Assembly (NCBI RefSeq): GCF_019249795.2
Contig: NZ_CP156891.1
Location: 372,001-436,000 of the forward strand
Source of the DNA: Segatella copri
GTDB taxonomy: Bacteria; Bacteroidota; Bacteroidia; Bacteroidales; Bacteroidaceae
DNA: 64,000 bases
Reading direction: 5' to 3'
The first letter of the stretch is position 1. Every line of letters begins with the position of its first letter. Under the pieces are notes generated by a model, which saw only the letters and a list, made by a program, of their open reading frames with translations, had not been told where the DNA came from and made no database searches. This document shows, piece after piece, positions 51,856 through 60,375 of the stretch. Position numbers and translations under genes: made by a program.

Positions 51856-53004
51856 ATGGATTTCATCATACAAAACTTCAATGAGTTTCTTACCTTTACG
51901 GGCTTTGCCAACGCCTCGGCAGGAAACCTCATCATGATTCTAGTGGGAGCACTCTTTATCTGGCTCGCCATCAAGAAAGATTTTGAGCCGCTGCTTCTGG
52001 TTCCTATCGGATTGGGAATCATTCTTGGCAACATTCCATTCCGTGCCGATGCAGGACTCGAAATAGGTTTATACGAAGACAACTCCGTTCTGAACATCTT
52101 CTACCAGGGAGTGAAACAGGGCTGGTACCCGCCACTCGTATTTCTGGGCATTGGAGCCATGACCGACTTCTCTGCGCTCATTTCCAACCCGAAGCTCATC
52201 CTGATTGGAGCCGCTGCCCAATTTGGAATCTTCGGCGCATATATGATTGCACTGGCTCTGGGATTCGAACCTAACCAGGCAGCTGGCATTGCCATTATCG
52301 GAGGAGCAGACGGACCAACCGCCATCTTCCTGAGCAGCAAACTGAGTCCGAACCTCATGGGAGCCATTGCGGTTTGCGCCTACTCTTACATGGCACTGGT
52401 GCCTGTAATCCAGCCACCTTTGATGCGACTACTTACAACCAAGAAAGAGCGCGTCATCAAGATGAAACCGGCACGTCAGGTTTCACAGACCGAAAAGATT
52501 CTCTTCCCTATCATCGGTCTGCTTCTCACCACCTTTATCGTTCCATCCGGTTTGCCATTATTAGGAATGCTGTTCTTCGGAAATCTTCTGAAAGAGAGTG
52601 GAAAGACAACCCGACTCGCCAAGACAGCAAGCAGCAGCTTGAATGATATTGTCGTTATCCTCCTCGGCCTGACCGTAGGCTGTTCTACCCAGGCTTCAGA
52701 GTTTCTGACATTAAACACCATCAAAATCTTTGCTCTCGGTGCTCTTGCTTTCATCATCGCATCGGCAAGCGGGATCTTATTCGTCAAGCTGATGAATCTC
52801 TTCTTGCCAAAAGGCAAGAAACTGAACCCACTTATCGGAAACGCCGGAGTGAGTGCCGTACCAATGAGTGCACGCATCTCCAACAACCTAGGTCTGGAAT
52901 ACGACCGCCACAACTTCCTTCTCATGCACGCCATGGGACCAAACGTTGCGGGAGTCATCGGTTCTGCCGTTGCAGCCGGAGCTTTGCTGGGATTCTTCAA
53001 TTAA
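51856..53004 (+). CDS. Sodium ion-translocating decarboxylase beta subunit
   Basis: A 382-aa integral membrane protein with about ten hydrophobic segments. The family signatures GGADGPTAIFLSSKLSPNL and GNAGVSAVPMSARISNN are present. It decarboxylates carboxybiotin and pumps Na+ out. In this lineage the complex is usually methylmalonyl-CoA decarboxylase, active in the succinate-propionate route, but oxaloacetate decarboxylase is the alternative. Confidence 0.95.
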   Translation: MDFIIQNFNEFLTFTGFANASAGNLIMILVGALFIWLAIKKDFEPLLLVPIGLGIILGNIPFRADAGLEIGLYEDNSVLNIFYQGVKQGWYPPLVFLGIGAMTDFSALISNPKLILIGAAAQFGIFGAYMIALALGFEPNQAAGIAIIGGADGPTAIFLSSKLSPNLMGAIAVCAYSYMALVPVIQPPLMRLLTTKKERVIKMKPARQVSQTEKILFPIIGLLLTTFIVPSGLPLLGMLFFGNLLKESGKTTRLAKTASSSLNDIVVILLGLTVGCSTQASEFLTLNTIKIFALGALAFIIASASGILFVKLMNLFLPKGKKLNPLIGNAGVSAVPMSARISNNLGLEYDRHNFLLMHAMGPNVAGVIGSAVAAGALLGFFN

Positions 53005-53052
53005 AAGTTGAGCCACCAAGCTATCCCTCCAGGATAAGCACATAAAAAAGAA

Positions 53053-53113
53053 TCGCCCTGAAAGGACAAAAGCATCTTACATTCAATGCTTTCCCTTTCA
53101 GGGCGACTTTTTT
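53053..53113. terminator. Bidirectional terminator, GCCCTG family
   Basis: TCGCCCTGAAAGG pairs with CCTTTCAGGGCGA, with an inner AAGCAT/ATGCTT stem and T tracts on both strands. It separates converging genes. Confidence 0.88.
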
Positions 53114-53120
53114 ATTTTTT

Positions 53121-53924
53121 TTAGCTCTTAACCCGCATTCGCATTTTTCCTTCAAAGGAAATGATAACCTCAACCTGATAACTCAAACTGCTGTCAGGCA
53201 TTGCCAGAACAGCAAGATAATGAATGCCAGATTCATCTATCTTATTGAATACGATGTCGCTCAATATAGACTGGTCCAAGAAAGAAGCAGGAACCTGCTT
53301 ATCGAAATCCTTCTTATGAAAATCACGAGAGAACAGACAGTTGGCACCATGATAAACATGCAAGTTCACAATATTATCATAATAAACATTGTCTACCTCA
53401 ACACCATCATCATTATAAGAACTCTTGTAGACCTTATAACTTGTTGGGTTAACCTGTACGTAGAGATGATATTTCTCATCGCCCCTTACAACCACCGTAT
53501 CACGTTTAATCAGCGTATTCTGATTCAGCGCCACGGAAGCATGGTTGTGGATGAACTGCTGCAAATAAGACTTATCTTCCGTCTTCACCAGCTTAACCAC
53601 ATCCCCATTCTGCACTTTAAACTGGAAAATATGCTCAGCCTGTTTTACAATCGGATATTTTGCAAGATTAGCACCCTTCATTACAAGCGTATCGCCAGCA
53701 ATGTAGAAGTAGACAGGCTGACTGGTTGAATCAGGATAATAAATCGTATCGCCTTTTACGCGGAACGCCACATCATCCTCATCGTCATCGTTCAACCAAA
53801 TGCCTTGCAACATCTTCTTAGCCGCAGTATCTTCCTTCACTTCCTGTTGCTTTTCGACCTTCTGCCCACAAGCAACAAGAGTCAAGATACAACTGAGCAG
53901 CCATAAATTAACTATCTTTTTCAT
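53121..53924 (-). CDS. DUF4738 family lipoprotein
   Basis: A 267-aa protein with lipobox LVAC (cysteine at residue 19). The mature part begins GQKVEKQQEVKED and has a beta-rich domain (GIWLNDDDEDDVAFRVKGDT, DTVVVRGDEKYHLYVQ) matching DUF4738. It is a predicted envelope lipoprotein without known function, alone on the minus strand. Confidence 0.82.
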   Translation of the reverse strand: MKKIVNLWLLSCILTLVACGQKVEKQQEVKEDTAAKKMLQGIWLNDDDEDDVAFRVKGDTIYYPDSTSQPVYFYIAGDTLVMKGANLAKYPIVKQAEHIFQFKVQNGDVVKLVKTEDKSYLQQFIHNHASVALNQNTLIKRDTVVVRGDEKYHLYVQVNPTSYKVYKSSYNDDGVEVDNVYYDNIVNLHVYHGANCLFSRDFHKKDFDKQVPASFLDQSILSDIVFNKIDESGIHYLAVLAMPDSSLSYQVEVIISFEGKMRMRVKS

Positions 53925-53969
53925 GATGAGTTCTTTAAATAAATTAATCGGTAAAAGCTGATGCCAATT

Positions 53970-54524
53970 CTACTCGAAATAATCAGCCTCTTCGAAAGAC
54001 TTTGCCTTGGTTCTGTCTTTTTCTGACGTAAGCACCTCAACTCCTTCAATAGGCCATTTTATTCCGATAGTAGGATCATCCCAATGAATACTGGCTTCGT
54101 AATCAGGAGCATAAACATTATCTACTTTATAAGTAAAGATGACTTCGTCACTCAGTACCAGGAAACCATGGGCAAAACCGCGAGGAATGAAAAACTGACG
54201 TTTGTTCTCTCCACTCAGTTCAACCATTACATATTTACCGAAAGTCTTACTGCCCTTTCTCAAGTCAACAGCTACATCCAGCACGCGGCCTTTGATGACA
54301 CGCACCAACTTAGCCTGCGAGAATTCACCTTTCTGATAGTGCAAACCTCTGAGCACACCACGAGCCGACATCGATTCATTGTCTTGCACAAACTCCACAT
54401 GCCCTCCAACGTGAGCATCAAAGTCAGCCTGCTTCCATGCTTCAAAGAAATAGCCGCGAGCATCTTCAAATACCCGAGGTTCTATCAGCCAGACTCCTTC
54501 AATTTCTGTCTCTGTATATTTCAT
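53970..54524 (-). CDS. rfbC: dTDP-4-dehydrorhamnose 3,5-epimerase
   Basis: A 184-aa cupin-fold epimerase for dTDP-L-rhamnose synthesis (surface polysaccharide). RGLHYQKGEFSQAKLVRVIK contains the catalytic histidine, and RQFFIPRGFAHGFLVLSDEV and the catalytic tyrosine in FTYKVDNVYAP follow. The other rml genes are not nearby. It has its own promoter. Confidence 0.95.
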   Translation of the reverse strand: MKYTETEIEGVWLIEPRVFEDARGYFFEAWKQADFDAHVGGHVEFVQDNESMSARGVLRGLHYQKGEFSQAKLVRVIKGRVLDVAVDLRKGSKTFGKYVMVELSGENKRQFFIPRGFAHGFLVLSDEVIFTYKVDNVYAPDYEASIHWDDPTIGIKWPIEGVEVLTSEKDRTKAKSFEEADYFE

Positions 54525-54551
54525 TGATTTATACCTTATTTATTTTAGGCA

Positions 54552-54559
54552 CAAAGGTA
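54552..54559 (-). promoter_or_regulatory. -7 box of rfbC
   Basis: TACCTTTG on the minus strand, 27 bases before the ATG. Confidence 0.65.
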
Positions 54560-54653
54560 ATACTTTTTCCCGAAACGACAAAACAAATTAGACTTTTTAT
54601 GATTTCATCGAAAATTTTCTCTATTTTCTGTTGGTCATTTCCGAAAAAATCAC

Positions 54654-54661
54654 TACCTTTG
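54654..54661 (+). promoter_or_regulatory. -7 box of the HU-SPOR gene
   Basis: TACCTTTG ending 5 bases before the GTG start; a near-leaderless transcript is expected. Confidence 0.65.
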
Positions 54662-54666
54662 CAAAC

Positions 54667-55779
54667 GTGAATAGACTAGAAAGACATATAGAGATCCTAC
54701 TTTTGAGCAACGATTGCGTGATTGTCCCAGGATTTGGTGGCTTCATGGCTCATCATGTAGATGCGCGTTACGATGGCAGAGACAGCATGTTTCTGCCACC
54801 GCTGAGAACTATTGGCTTTAACCCACAGCTCCAGATGAACGATTCTCTCCTTGCACTTTCGTATGTTGAAGCATACGACATCAGCTATCCGGAAGCTTTG
54901 AACCGCATTGCTGATGAAGTGACAGAGATGCGTCAGACTCTGGAGAATTCAGGAAAATTTGAACTGAATGATATTGGCACCATCATATTGAACGAAGACG
55001 GAAATTATACCTTCGAACCATGCGAGGCGGGCATTCTTACCCCTGAGTTGTATGGTTTGGGTGGCTTAAACATGCTCCCACTCGCGCAGATTTCTGCAGA
55101 AGAGGTTCAGAAGACTGAAGATTCTGCTGCTTCAATCATTGAAATGCCAGCAAAGACACTAGAAAACAATCGTACAGAAAGCAAAGTCAAGAATCAGGAT
55201 AGTAACCAGAAGATGGAGAGTGGACTCTCTGTCAACAATTCCGTGTTCGTTAACGAAGAAGAAGAATCAAATGCCGAATTCATCAGCATCAAGAAGAGCT
55301 GGTTGCGCAATATTGCAGCAGCCTGCATCGCTCTCATTGCATTCTTCACCTACTCTTCTCCATTGGGAACCCCAACCGTTCAGAAGAGCCAAATCGACAC
55401 AGGCATGCTGAACCGCATCATGCCTAAGGAGATTAATAAGGTTGCGCAACCTCAAGAACTGGTTCTTAGTACAGAATCACAGGCAGAAGAGAGCATTCCT
55501 GCCAAATCTGTCAACATGACTCAGGACAACGAATTGCAAACAGCTTCTTCTTACTATAGCATCGTTTTGGCAAGTCGTGTTACCAAGCGCAATGCTGCGA
55601 GCTATGCTGAACTTCTCCAAAACAAGGGATTCAAGGAAGCTAGGGTGTTAATTACGGATAATAATGTAAAAGTTATATACGGAACATACTCTACCGAGGG
55701 CGAAGCTTATACTGCTCTCAACCGTTTACACAACTATGATGCTTTTACTGACGGCTGGATTACGAAAGTGAAAGAATAG
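54667..55779 (+). CDS. HU-CCDC81-like, single-TM, SPOR-domain protein
   Basis: A 370-aa protein from GTG reading (M)NRLERHIEILLLSNDCVIVP. A longer frame starts inside the promoter and is rejected. Residues 1-135 form an HU-CCDC81-type domain (GFGGFMAHHVDARYDGRDSM). A disordered linker follows, then a membrane helix (about 215-235, NIAAACIALIAFFTYSS) and a C-terminal SPOR domain (YYSIVLASRVTKRNAASYAE, VIYGTYSTEGEAYTALNRLH) that binds denuded peptidoglycan. It may act at the division septum. Confidence 0.88.
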   Translation: MNRLERHIEILLLSNDCVIVPGFGGFMAHHVDARYDGRDSMFLPPLRTIGFNPQLQMNDSLLALSYVEAYDISYPEALNRIADEVTEMRQTLENSGKFELNDIGTIILNEDGNYTFEPCEAGILTPELYGLGGLNMLPLAQISAEEVQKTEDSAASIIEMPAKTLENNRTESKVKNQDSNQKMESGLSVNNSVFVNEEEESNAEFISIKKSWLRNIAAACIALIAFFTYSSPLGTPTVQKSQIDTGMLNRIMPKEINKVAQPQELVLSTESQAEESIPAKSVNMTQDNELQTASSYYSIVLASRVTKRNAASYAELLQNKGFKEARVLITDNNVKVIYGTYSTEGEAYTALNRLHNYDAFTDGWITKVKE

Positions 55780-55885
55780 TTGATAGGTAAGAGTTTATAG
55801 CTTATAGCTAGAACAAATAGCAAGGAGTATCGGAAACTTCTACAACACATTATTATAATAAAGACAGAAAAGTAAGAAAAAGAAT

Positions 55886-56422
55886 ATGAAAAGAGTACGT
55901 TGTCCTAAATGCGATAATTTTATCACCTTCGATGAGACCAAGTATCAGGCAGGTCAGAGTCTCGTTTTCGTTTGTCCTAATTGCAATAAGCAGTTTGGCA
56001 TCCGAATGGGAGTTTCCAAGCTCCGCGAAACTCGCAAGGAGGAAAAACTTGACGAGAATGCCAACGAGAAGGGATACGGTTCTATCGTTGTCATCGAGAA
56101 CGTATTCGCTTACAAACAGGTCATCCCGCTCCAGTTAGGCGACAACATCATCGGCCGCTACATGAAGAACAGCGGAATCAACTGCCCTATCGAAACCGTA
56201 GACCCAAGCGTTGACATGAACCATTGCGTAATCAACGTTAGCCGCGACAAGAAAGGCAAATTGAAATATGTACTCCGCGATGGACCAAGTTATACAGGAA
56301 CTTTCGTTGACAATGAGATTCTGGGTGACAGAGAACGCCGCGTTATCGAAGACGGAACCCTGTTCACCATCGGAGCAACTTCTATCATTCTCCGCACAGC
56401 AGACAGTAAAGAAGAAAACTAA
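55886..56422 (+). CDS. FHA domain protein with zinc ribbon
   Basis: A 178-aa cytoplasmic protein. The N-terminal zinc ribbon (RCPKCDNFITFDE, VFVCPNCNKQFGI) is of the MJ0042 kind. The FHA domain (residues 85-170) has NIIGRYMKNSG, MNHCVINVSR and TGTFVDNEIL, and should bind phosphothreonine peptides. It follows the HU-SPOR gene by 107 bases. Confidence 0.88.
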   Translation: MKRVRCPKCDNFITFDETKYQAGQSLVFVCPNCNKQFGIRMGVSKLRETRKEEKLDENANEKGYGSIVVIENVFAYKQVIPLQLGDNIIGRYMKNSGINCPIETVDPSVDMNHCVINVSRDKKGKLKYVLRDGPSYTGTFVDNEILGDRERRVIEDGTLFTIGATSIILRTADSKEEN

Positions 56423-56452
56423 GAAGTTTCGATTATCAAAATAAACACTTCA

Positions 56453-56495
56453 AAAGGAGCAATTAGATGTTGGTTTACATTCAATTGCTCCTTTT
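56453..56495 (+). terminator. Terminator of the FHA gene
   Basis: AAAGGAGCAATT and AATTGCTCCTTT, followed by TT. Confidence 0.85.
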
Positions 56496-56604
56496 TCACT
56501 TAACGGAAACGTAAAAACACGCCATATTTCTAACTTTCTGAAAGAAATCTACTATATTTCGTAATCTTTTTGCTTTTATTTTCTTTAAATTAAAAGAAAA
56601 TGTG

Positions 56605-56612
56605 TACCTTTG
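56605..56612 (+). promoter_or_regulatory. -7 box of the histidine operon part
   Basis: TACCTTTG, 39 bases before hisH. No histidine leader peptide or attenuator is visible in the short leader. Confidence 0.65.
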
Positions 56613-56651
56613 CATCGAAAAATAAGAAATAGAAACGAATTACGTTAGGTT

Positions 56652-57290
56652 ATGGATGTAGCAATCGTAAAATATAATGCCGGAAATATCTATTCCGTAG
56701 TCAACGCCATGAAGCGTTTAGGCATCGAACCTGTACTTACAGATGATGCAGAAATGCTCCAGAAGGCTGACCGCGTTCTCTTCCCAGGACAAGGCCAGGC
56801 AAGAGAAGCAATGGAATATCTGAAGGCTCATCAGCTTGATCAAGTAATCAAGAACTTGAAGCAACCCGTCCTGGGCATTTGTGTAGGACAGCAACTCTTG
56901 TGCCGCCATTCGGAAGAAGGTGACGTAGATTGCATCGGAATCTTTGATGTAGATGTAAAGCGATTCCTGCCTCAGAAACACGAAGACAAGGTGCCTGCTA
57001 TGGGCTGGAATGAAATCTATGATTTGAAGACAGACCTTTATAAGGGGTTCGGAAACAGAATGGATTCTGACTCAGACAAGTCTACCGCTGATGCACTGCT
57101 TCATCCCTACTCCTATTTCGTACATAGTTATTATGTGCCACTCTGCGAGGAGACCATTGCCAAGGCAGAATACATTCTTCCTTATAGCGCATCGCTCCAC
57201 AAAGATAATTTCTATACCTGCCAGTTCCATCCGGAAAAGAGCGGAAAGGTGGGAGAACGGATTTTAAAGAATTTTTTAGAGATAAAATAA
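56652..57290 (+). CDS. hisH: Imidazole glycerol phosphate synthase subunit HisH
   Basis: A 212-aa class I glutamine amidotransferase that supplies ammonia to HisF. Catalytic cysteine is in GICVGQQLL, His and Glu in CQFHPEKSGKVG. The oxyanion segment reads NAGNIYSV and LFPGQGQAREAM. It is about 15 residues longer than E. coli HisH because of an insert around residues 130-150 (NRMDSDSDKSTADALLHP). First gene of hisH-hisA-hisF-hisIE. Confidence 0.96.
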   Translation: MDVAIVKYNAGNIYSVVNAMKRLGIEPVLTDDAEMLQKADRVLFPGQGQAREAMEYLKAHQLDQVIKNLKQPVLGICVGQQLLCRHSEEGDVDCIGIFDVDVKRFLPQKHEDKVPAMGWNEIYDLKTDLYKGFGNRMDSDSDKSTADALLHPYSYFVHSYYVPLCEETIAKAEYILPYSASLHKDNFYTCQFHPEKSGKVGERILKNFLEIK

Positions 57291-57306
57291 AAGAGAAAAT
57301 ACAAAT

Positions 57307-58023
57307 ATGATAGAATTAATTCCAGCTATCGACTTGATAAATGGCCAGTGTGTTCGTCTTACCAAAGGCGATTACGACCAGAAGAAGGTTTACAATGACA
57401 ATCCTGCCGAGATTGCAAAACAGTTTGAGCAGATGGGCTTCAAACGCCTTCATGTAGTAGACCTCGATGGAGCCAAGTCAAAGCACATCGTAAATGATGC
57501 GGTGTTGAAGGCCATTACCACAGAAACCTCTCTCGTGGTTGATTTCGGTGGCGGAATCAAGACCGAAGAAGATATTGAGAAAGCTTTTGCTGCAGGAGCA
57601 AGCATGGTTACAGTGGGCAGCATTGCCGTCACCAATCCTGAACTCTTCATGCAATGGCTAGACAAGTATGGAGCCGACCGCCTGATTCTGGGAGCCGACG
57701 TAAGAAACGGAAAGATTTCTATCAACGGATGGAAAGAAGATTCTTCTGAAGATCTCCTTCCTTTCCTGAAAAAGTACATCGATAAAGGCGTACGCAATGT
57801 TCTCTGCACAGAAATCAGCAAAGACGGAACGCTGCAGGGACCTGCCATAGAACTCTACAAAGAAGTAATGGCTGACTATCCTCAACTGCATCTTATCGCC
57901 TCAGGCGGAGTGAGTTGCAACGAAGACATCGAAGCATTGGAAACTGCAGGAATTCCTGCCGTAGTATTTGGAAAAGCTTTCTACGAAGGGAAAATCGATG
58001 TTAAGAAACTAGTTAATAGTTAA
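57307..58023 (+). CDS. hisA: Phosphoribosyl-ProFAR isomerase HisA
   Basis: A 238-aa (beta/alpha)8 barrel that opens the ribose ring of ProFAR. Catalytic aspartates are in IPAIDLINGQCVRL and GADVRNGKISINGW; phosphate loops are VDFGGGIKTE and IASGGVS. It starts 16 bases after hisH. Confidence 0.96.
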   Translation: MIELIPAIDLINGQCVRLTKGDYDQKKVYNDNPAEIAKQFEQMGFKRLHVVDLDGAKSKHIVNDAVLKAITTETSLVVDFGGGIKTEEDIEKAFAAGASMVTVGSIAVTNPELFMQWLDKYGADRLILGADVRNGKISINGWKEDSSEDLLPFLKKYIDKGVRNVLCTEISKDGTLQGPAIELYKEVMADYPQLHLIASGGVSCNEDIEALETAGIPAVVFGKAFYEGKIDVKKLVNS

Positions 58024-58125
58024 ATAGTTGACAGTTAATATTAATAGCTGACAGTTGATTGCTCGGAACTATTCTCGACACGCCCTGTAAGGGCAAAAGC
58101 TTCAATCGATAAGAATTAAAATACA
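58022..58125. repeat. Gap between hisA and hisF with repeats
   Basis: AGTTGACAGTTAAT and AGCTGACAGTTGAT at 58025-58060 are imperfect repeats. ACGCCCTGTAAGGGCAAAAGC (58080-58100) is a partial member of the GCCCTG terminator family without a distant second arm. Confidence 0.5.
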
Positions 58126-58908
58126 ATGGTGAAAATTCAAAGTAAAAGCAAAGGATTAGCTAAACGAATCGTTCCTTGTCTTGATGTAAAGAACGGCGAG
58201 ACGGTAAAGGGAACCAATTTCGTAAACCTTCGCAGCGCTGGTGACCCGGTAGAACTGGGAAAAGCTTATAGCGATGCTGGAGCCGATGAGCTCGTATTCC
58301 TCGATATTACAGCGAGTTTCGAAGAGCGCAAAACCTTTACGGATATGGTAACCCGCGTGGCTGCCGAAATCAATATCCCATTTACTGTGGGAGGTGGAAT
58401 CAATGAACTCAAAGATGTTGACCGCCTGCTCAACGCAGGAGCCGACAAGGTTAGCATCAACAGTGCTGCCATCCGACATCCGGAGCTCATCGATGAAATT
58501 GCCAACCATTATGGCTCACAGGTTTGCGTATGCGCCATTGATGCACGTCTCGATTCTGACGGCTGGCACTGTTATGTAAAAGGCGGAAGAGAACGGGTGG
58601 AACTAGGACTGTTTGACTGGGCTAAGGAAGTAGCCGACCGGGGTGCCGGTGAAATTCTCTTTACCAGTATGGATCATGACGGTGTGAAACAGGGATTCGC
58701 AAACGAAGCCCTCGCCCGTCTTGCTGAAGAAGTAAGCATTCCTATCATCGCCTCAGGAGGTGCAGGAAAAATGGAGCATTTCCGCGATGCGTTCACCCAA
58801 GGCAAGGCAGATGCTGCCCTGGCAGCCAGCGTGTTCCACTTTGGCGAGATTGCCATTCCTGACCTCAAGAAATACCTGAGAGAAGAAGGAATCAACGTGA
58901 GAATATAG
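58126..58908 (+). CDS. hisF: Imidazole glycerol phosphate synthase subunit HisF
   Basis: A 260-aa cyclase barrel, partner of HisH. It contains [53 protein letters not shown] and [14 protein letters not shown]. The ATG gives about nine extra residues before [10 protein letters not shown] compared with most HisF proteins. Confidence 0.97.
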   Translation: MVKIQSKSKGLAKRIVPCLDVKNGETVKGTNFVNLRSAGDPVELGKAYSDAGADELVFLDITASFEERKTFTDMVTRVAAEINIPFTVGGGINELKDVDRLLNAGADKVSINSAAIRHPELIDEIANHYGSQVCVCAIDARLDSDGWHCYVKGGRERVELGLFDWAKEVADRGAGEILFTSMDHDGVKQGFANEALARLAEEVSIPIIASGGAGKMEHFRDAFTQGKADAALAASVFHFGEIAIPDLKKYLREEGINVRI

Positions 58909-58952
58909 AACACGGGGAATATAATAATGTAAGAAAATAAAAACAAGATAAA

Positions 58953-59600
58953 ATGGAAATAGATTTCGAAAAATTAGGCGGACTGGTTCCTGCCATCATC
59001 CAAGACGCAGTTACAAAGAACGTCTTGATGCTTGGCTTCATGAATCAGGAAGCATACGATAAGACAATAGCAACCAAAAAGGTAACATTCTGGAGCCGTT
59101 CACGCAACTGCCTCTGGACAAAAGGTGAAACATCAGGCAACTTCCTGAATCTCGTTAGCATTCAGAACGACTGCGATAACGACACCTTGCTGGTTAAGGT
59201 TCACCCAGATGGTCCAACCTGCCACAAAGGTACAGACACCTGCTGGGCAGAAGAAAATACACTCAACCCAATCCTCTTTCTCTCAGAGCTTCAGGACTTC
59301 ATCAACAAGCGCCACGAAGAAATGCCAGAGGGAAGCTACACTACCAGCCTCTTCAAGAAAGGCGTTAACAAAATGGCACAAAAGGTTGGAGAAGAAGCTG
59401 TTGAAACCATTATCGAAGCCACAAACGGCAACAACGAGAAACTCATTTACGAGAGTTCAGACCTTCTCTATCACCTCATCGTTCTGCTCACAAGCAAGGG
59501 CTTGAGAATAGAAGATGTTGTGAAAGAACTTCAGATGCGTCACGATCCGGAATGGGATAAGAAACGCCGCGTTGCCAAGAGCAAGGGCGAAATGAAATAA
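58953..59600 (+). CDS. hisI: Bifunctional PRA-CH/PRA-PH protein HisIE
   Basis: A 215-aa fusion for steps two and three of histidine synthesis. The N-terminal cyclohydrolase has FWSRSRNCLWTKGETSGN and zinc ligands in CDNDTLLVKVHPDGPTCHKG. The C-terminal pyrophosphohydrolase has KVGEEAVETIIEATN and ESSDLLYHLIVLL. Starts 44 bases after hisF. Confidence 0.96.
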   Translation: MEIDFEKLGGLVPAIIQDAVTKNVLMLGFMNQEAYDKTIATKKVTFWSRSRNCLWTKGETSGNFLNLVSIQNDCDNDTLLVKVHPDGPTCHKGTDTCWAEENTLNPILFLSELQDFINKRHEEMPEGSYTTSLFKKGVNKMAQKVGEEAVETIIEATNGNNEKLIYESSDLLYHLIVLLTSKGLRIEDVVKELQMRHDPEWDKKRRVAKSKGEMK

Positions 59601-59631
59601 CAAACTAACATTAAGGAGAAAAAAATAGAAG

Positions 59632-60348
59632 ATGTTAATAGATTATCAGAACGTCAGCATATATCAGGCCGACAAGTGCGTGCTCCAAAACATCAATTTC
59701 CATATTGACGAAGGAGAATTTGCCTACCTTATTGGAAAAGTCGGCTCTGGTAAAAGTTCGCTATTAAAGACACTTTATTGCGAACTAGATCTTGTAGAAG
59801 GCGAAACCGAGAAGGCTGAAATTCTCGGCAGAGACCTCAAAACTATCAGGCGAAAGGAGATTCCGGCTCTGCGTAAGGAATTGGGAATCATCTTTCAGGA
59901 TTTCCAGCTGCTACACGACCGCACCGTTCGCAAGAACTTTGAATTCGTACTCAAGGCAACAGGCTGGAAAAACAAAAAAGACAGAGAAAAGCGTATCGAA
60001 GAGGTGCTCAACGAAGTAGGCATGATTGATAAAATCGACAAGATGCCTCATGAGCTCTCAGGTGGTGAGCAGCAGCGTGTAGCCATCGCCCGCGCCATTC
60101 TCAATAATCCTAAAATCATCATCGCCGATGAGCCTACAGGCAATCTCGACCCAGAGACTGCCAGTAACATCGTGAGTCTGCTGAAAGACATCACCAAACA
60201 AGGCACAGCTGTTGTGATGACAACCCATAACATCCCGATGCTCGACAAATTCCCAGGCATCGTTTACCGCTGTAAGGAAGGTGTGCTCTACGACGTAACC
60301 AACGAGTACAACCACATCGACCTCACAGAGGATGGAGAAGATAATTAA
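59632..60348 (+). CDS. ftsE: FtsE-type ABC transporter ATPase
   Basis: A 238-aa ABC ATPase: Walker [10 protein letters not shown] (about 36-44), signature [15 protein letters not shown], Walker [13 protein letters not shown] and the switch histidine in MTTHNIP. Length and the phrase [17 protein letters not shown] fit FtsE, which with FtsX activates cell-wall hydrolases at division. ftsX is not adjacent, so a LolD-like role cannot be fully excluded. Confidence 0.88.
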   Translation: MLIDYQNVSIYQADKCVLQNINFHIDEGEFAYLIGKVGSGKSSLLKTLYCELDLVEGETEKAEILGRDLKTIRRKEIPALRKELGIIFQDFQLLHDRTVRKNFEFVLKATGWKNKKDREKRIEEVLNEVGMIDKIDKMPHELSGGEQQRVAIARAILNNPKIIIADEPTGNLDPETASNIVSLLKDITKQGTAVVMTTHNIPMLDKFPGIVYRCKEGVLYDVTNEYNHIDLTEDGEDN

Positions 60349-60375
60349 GTGAAATAATTAAATAAAATTACGACT

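Noticed and set aside
56613..56651. Histidine attenuator or leader peptide
   Set aside because: The leader is only about 35 bases and has no run of histidine codons or competing hairpins.
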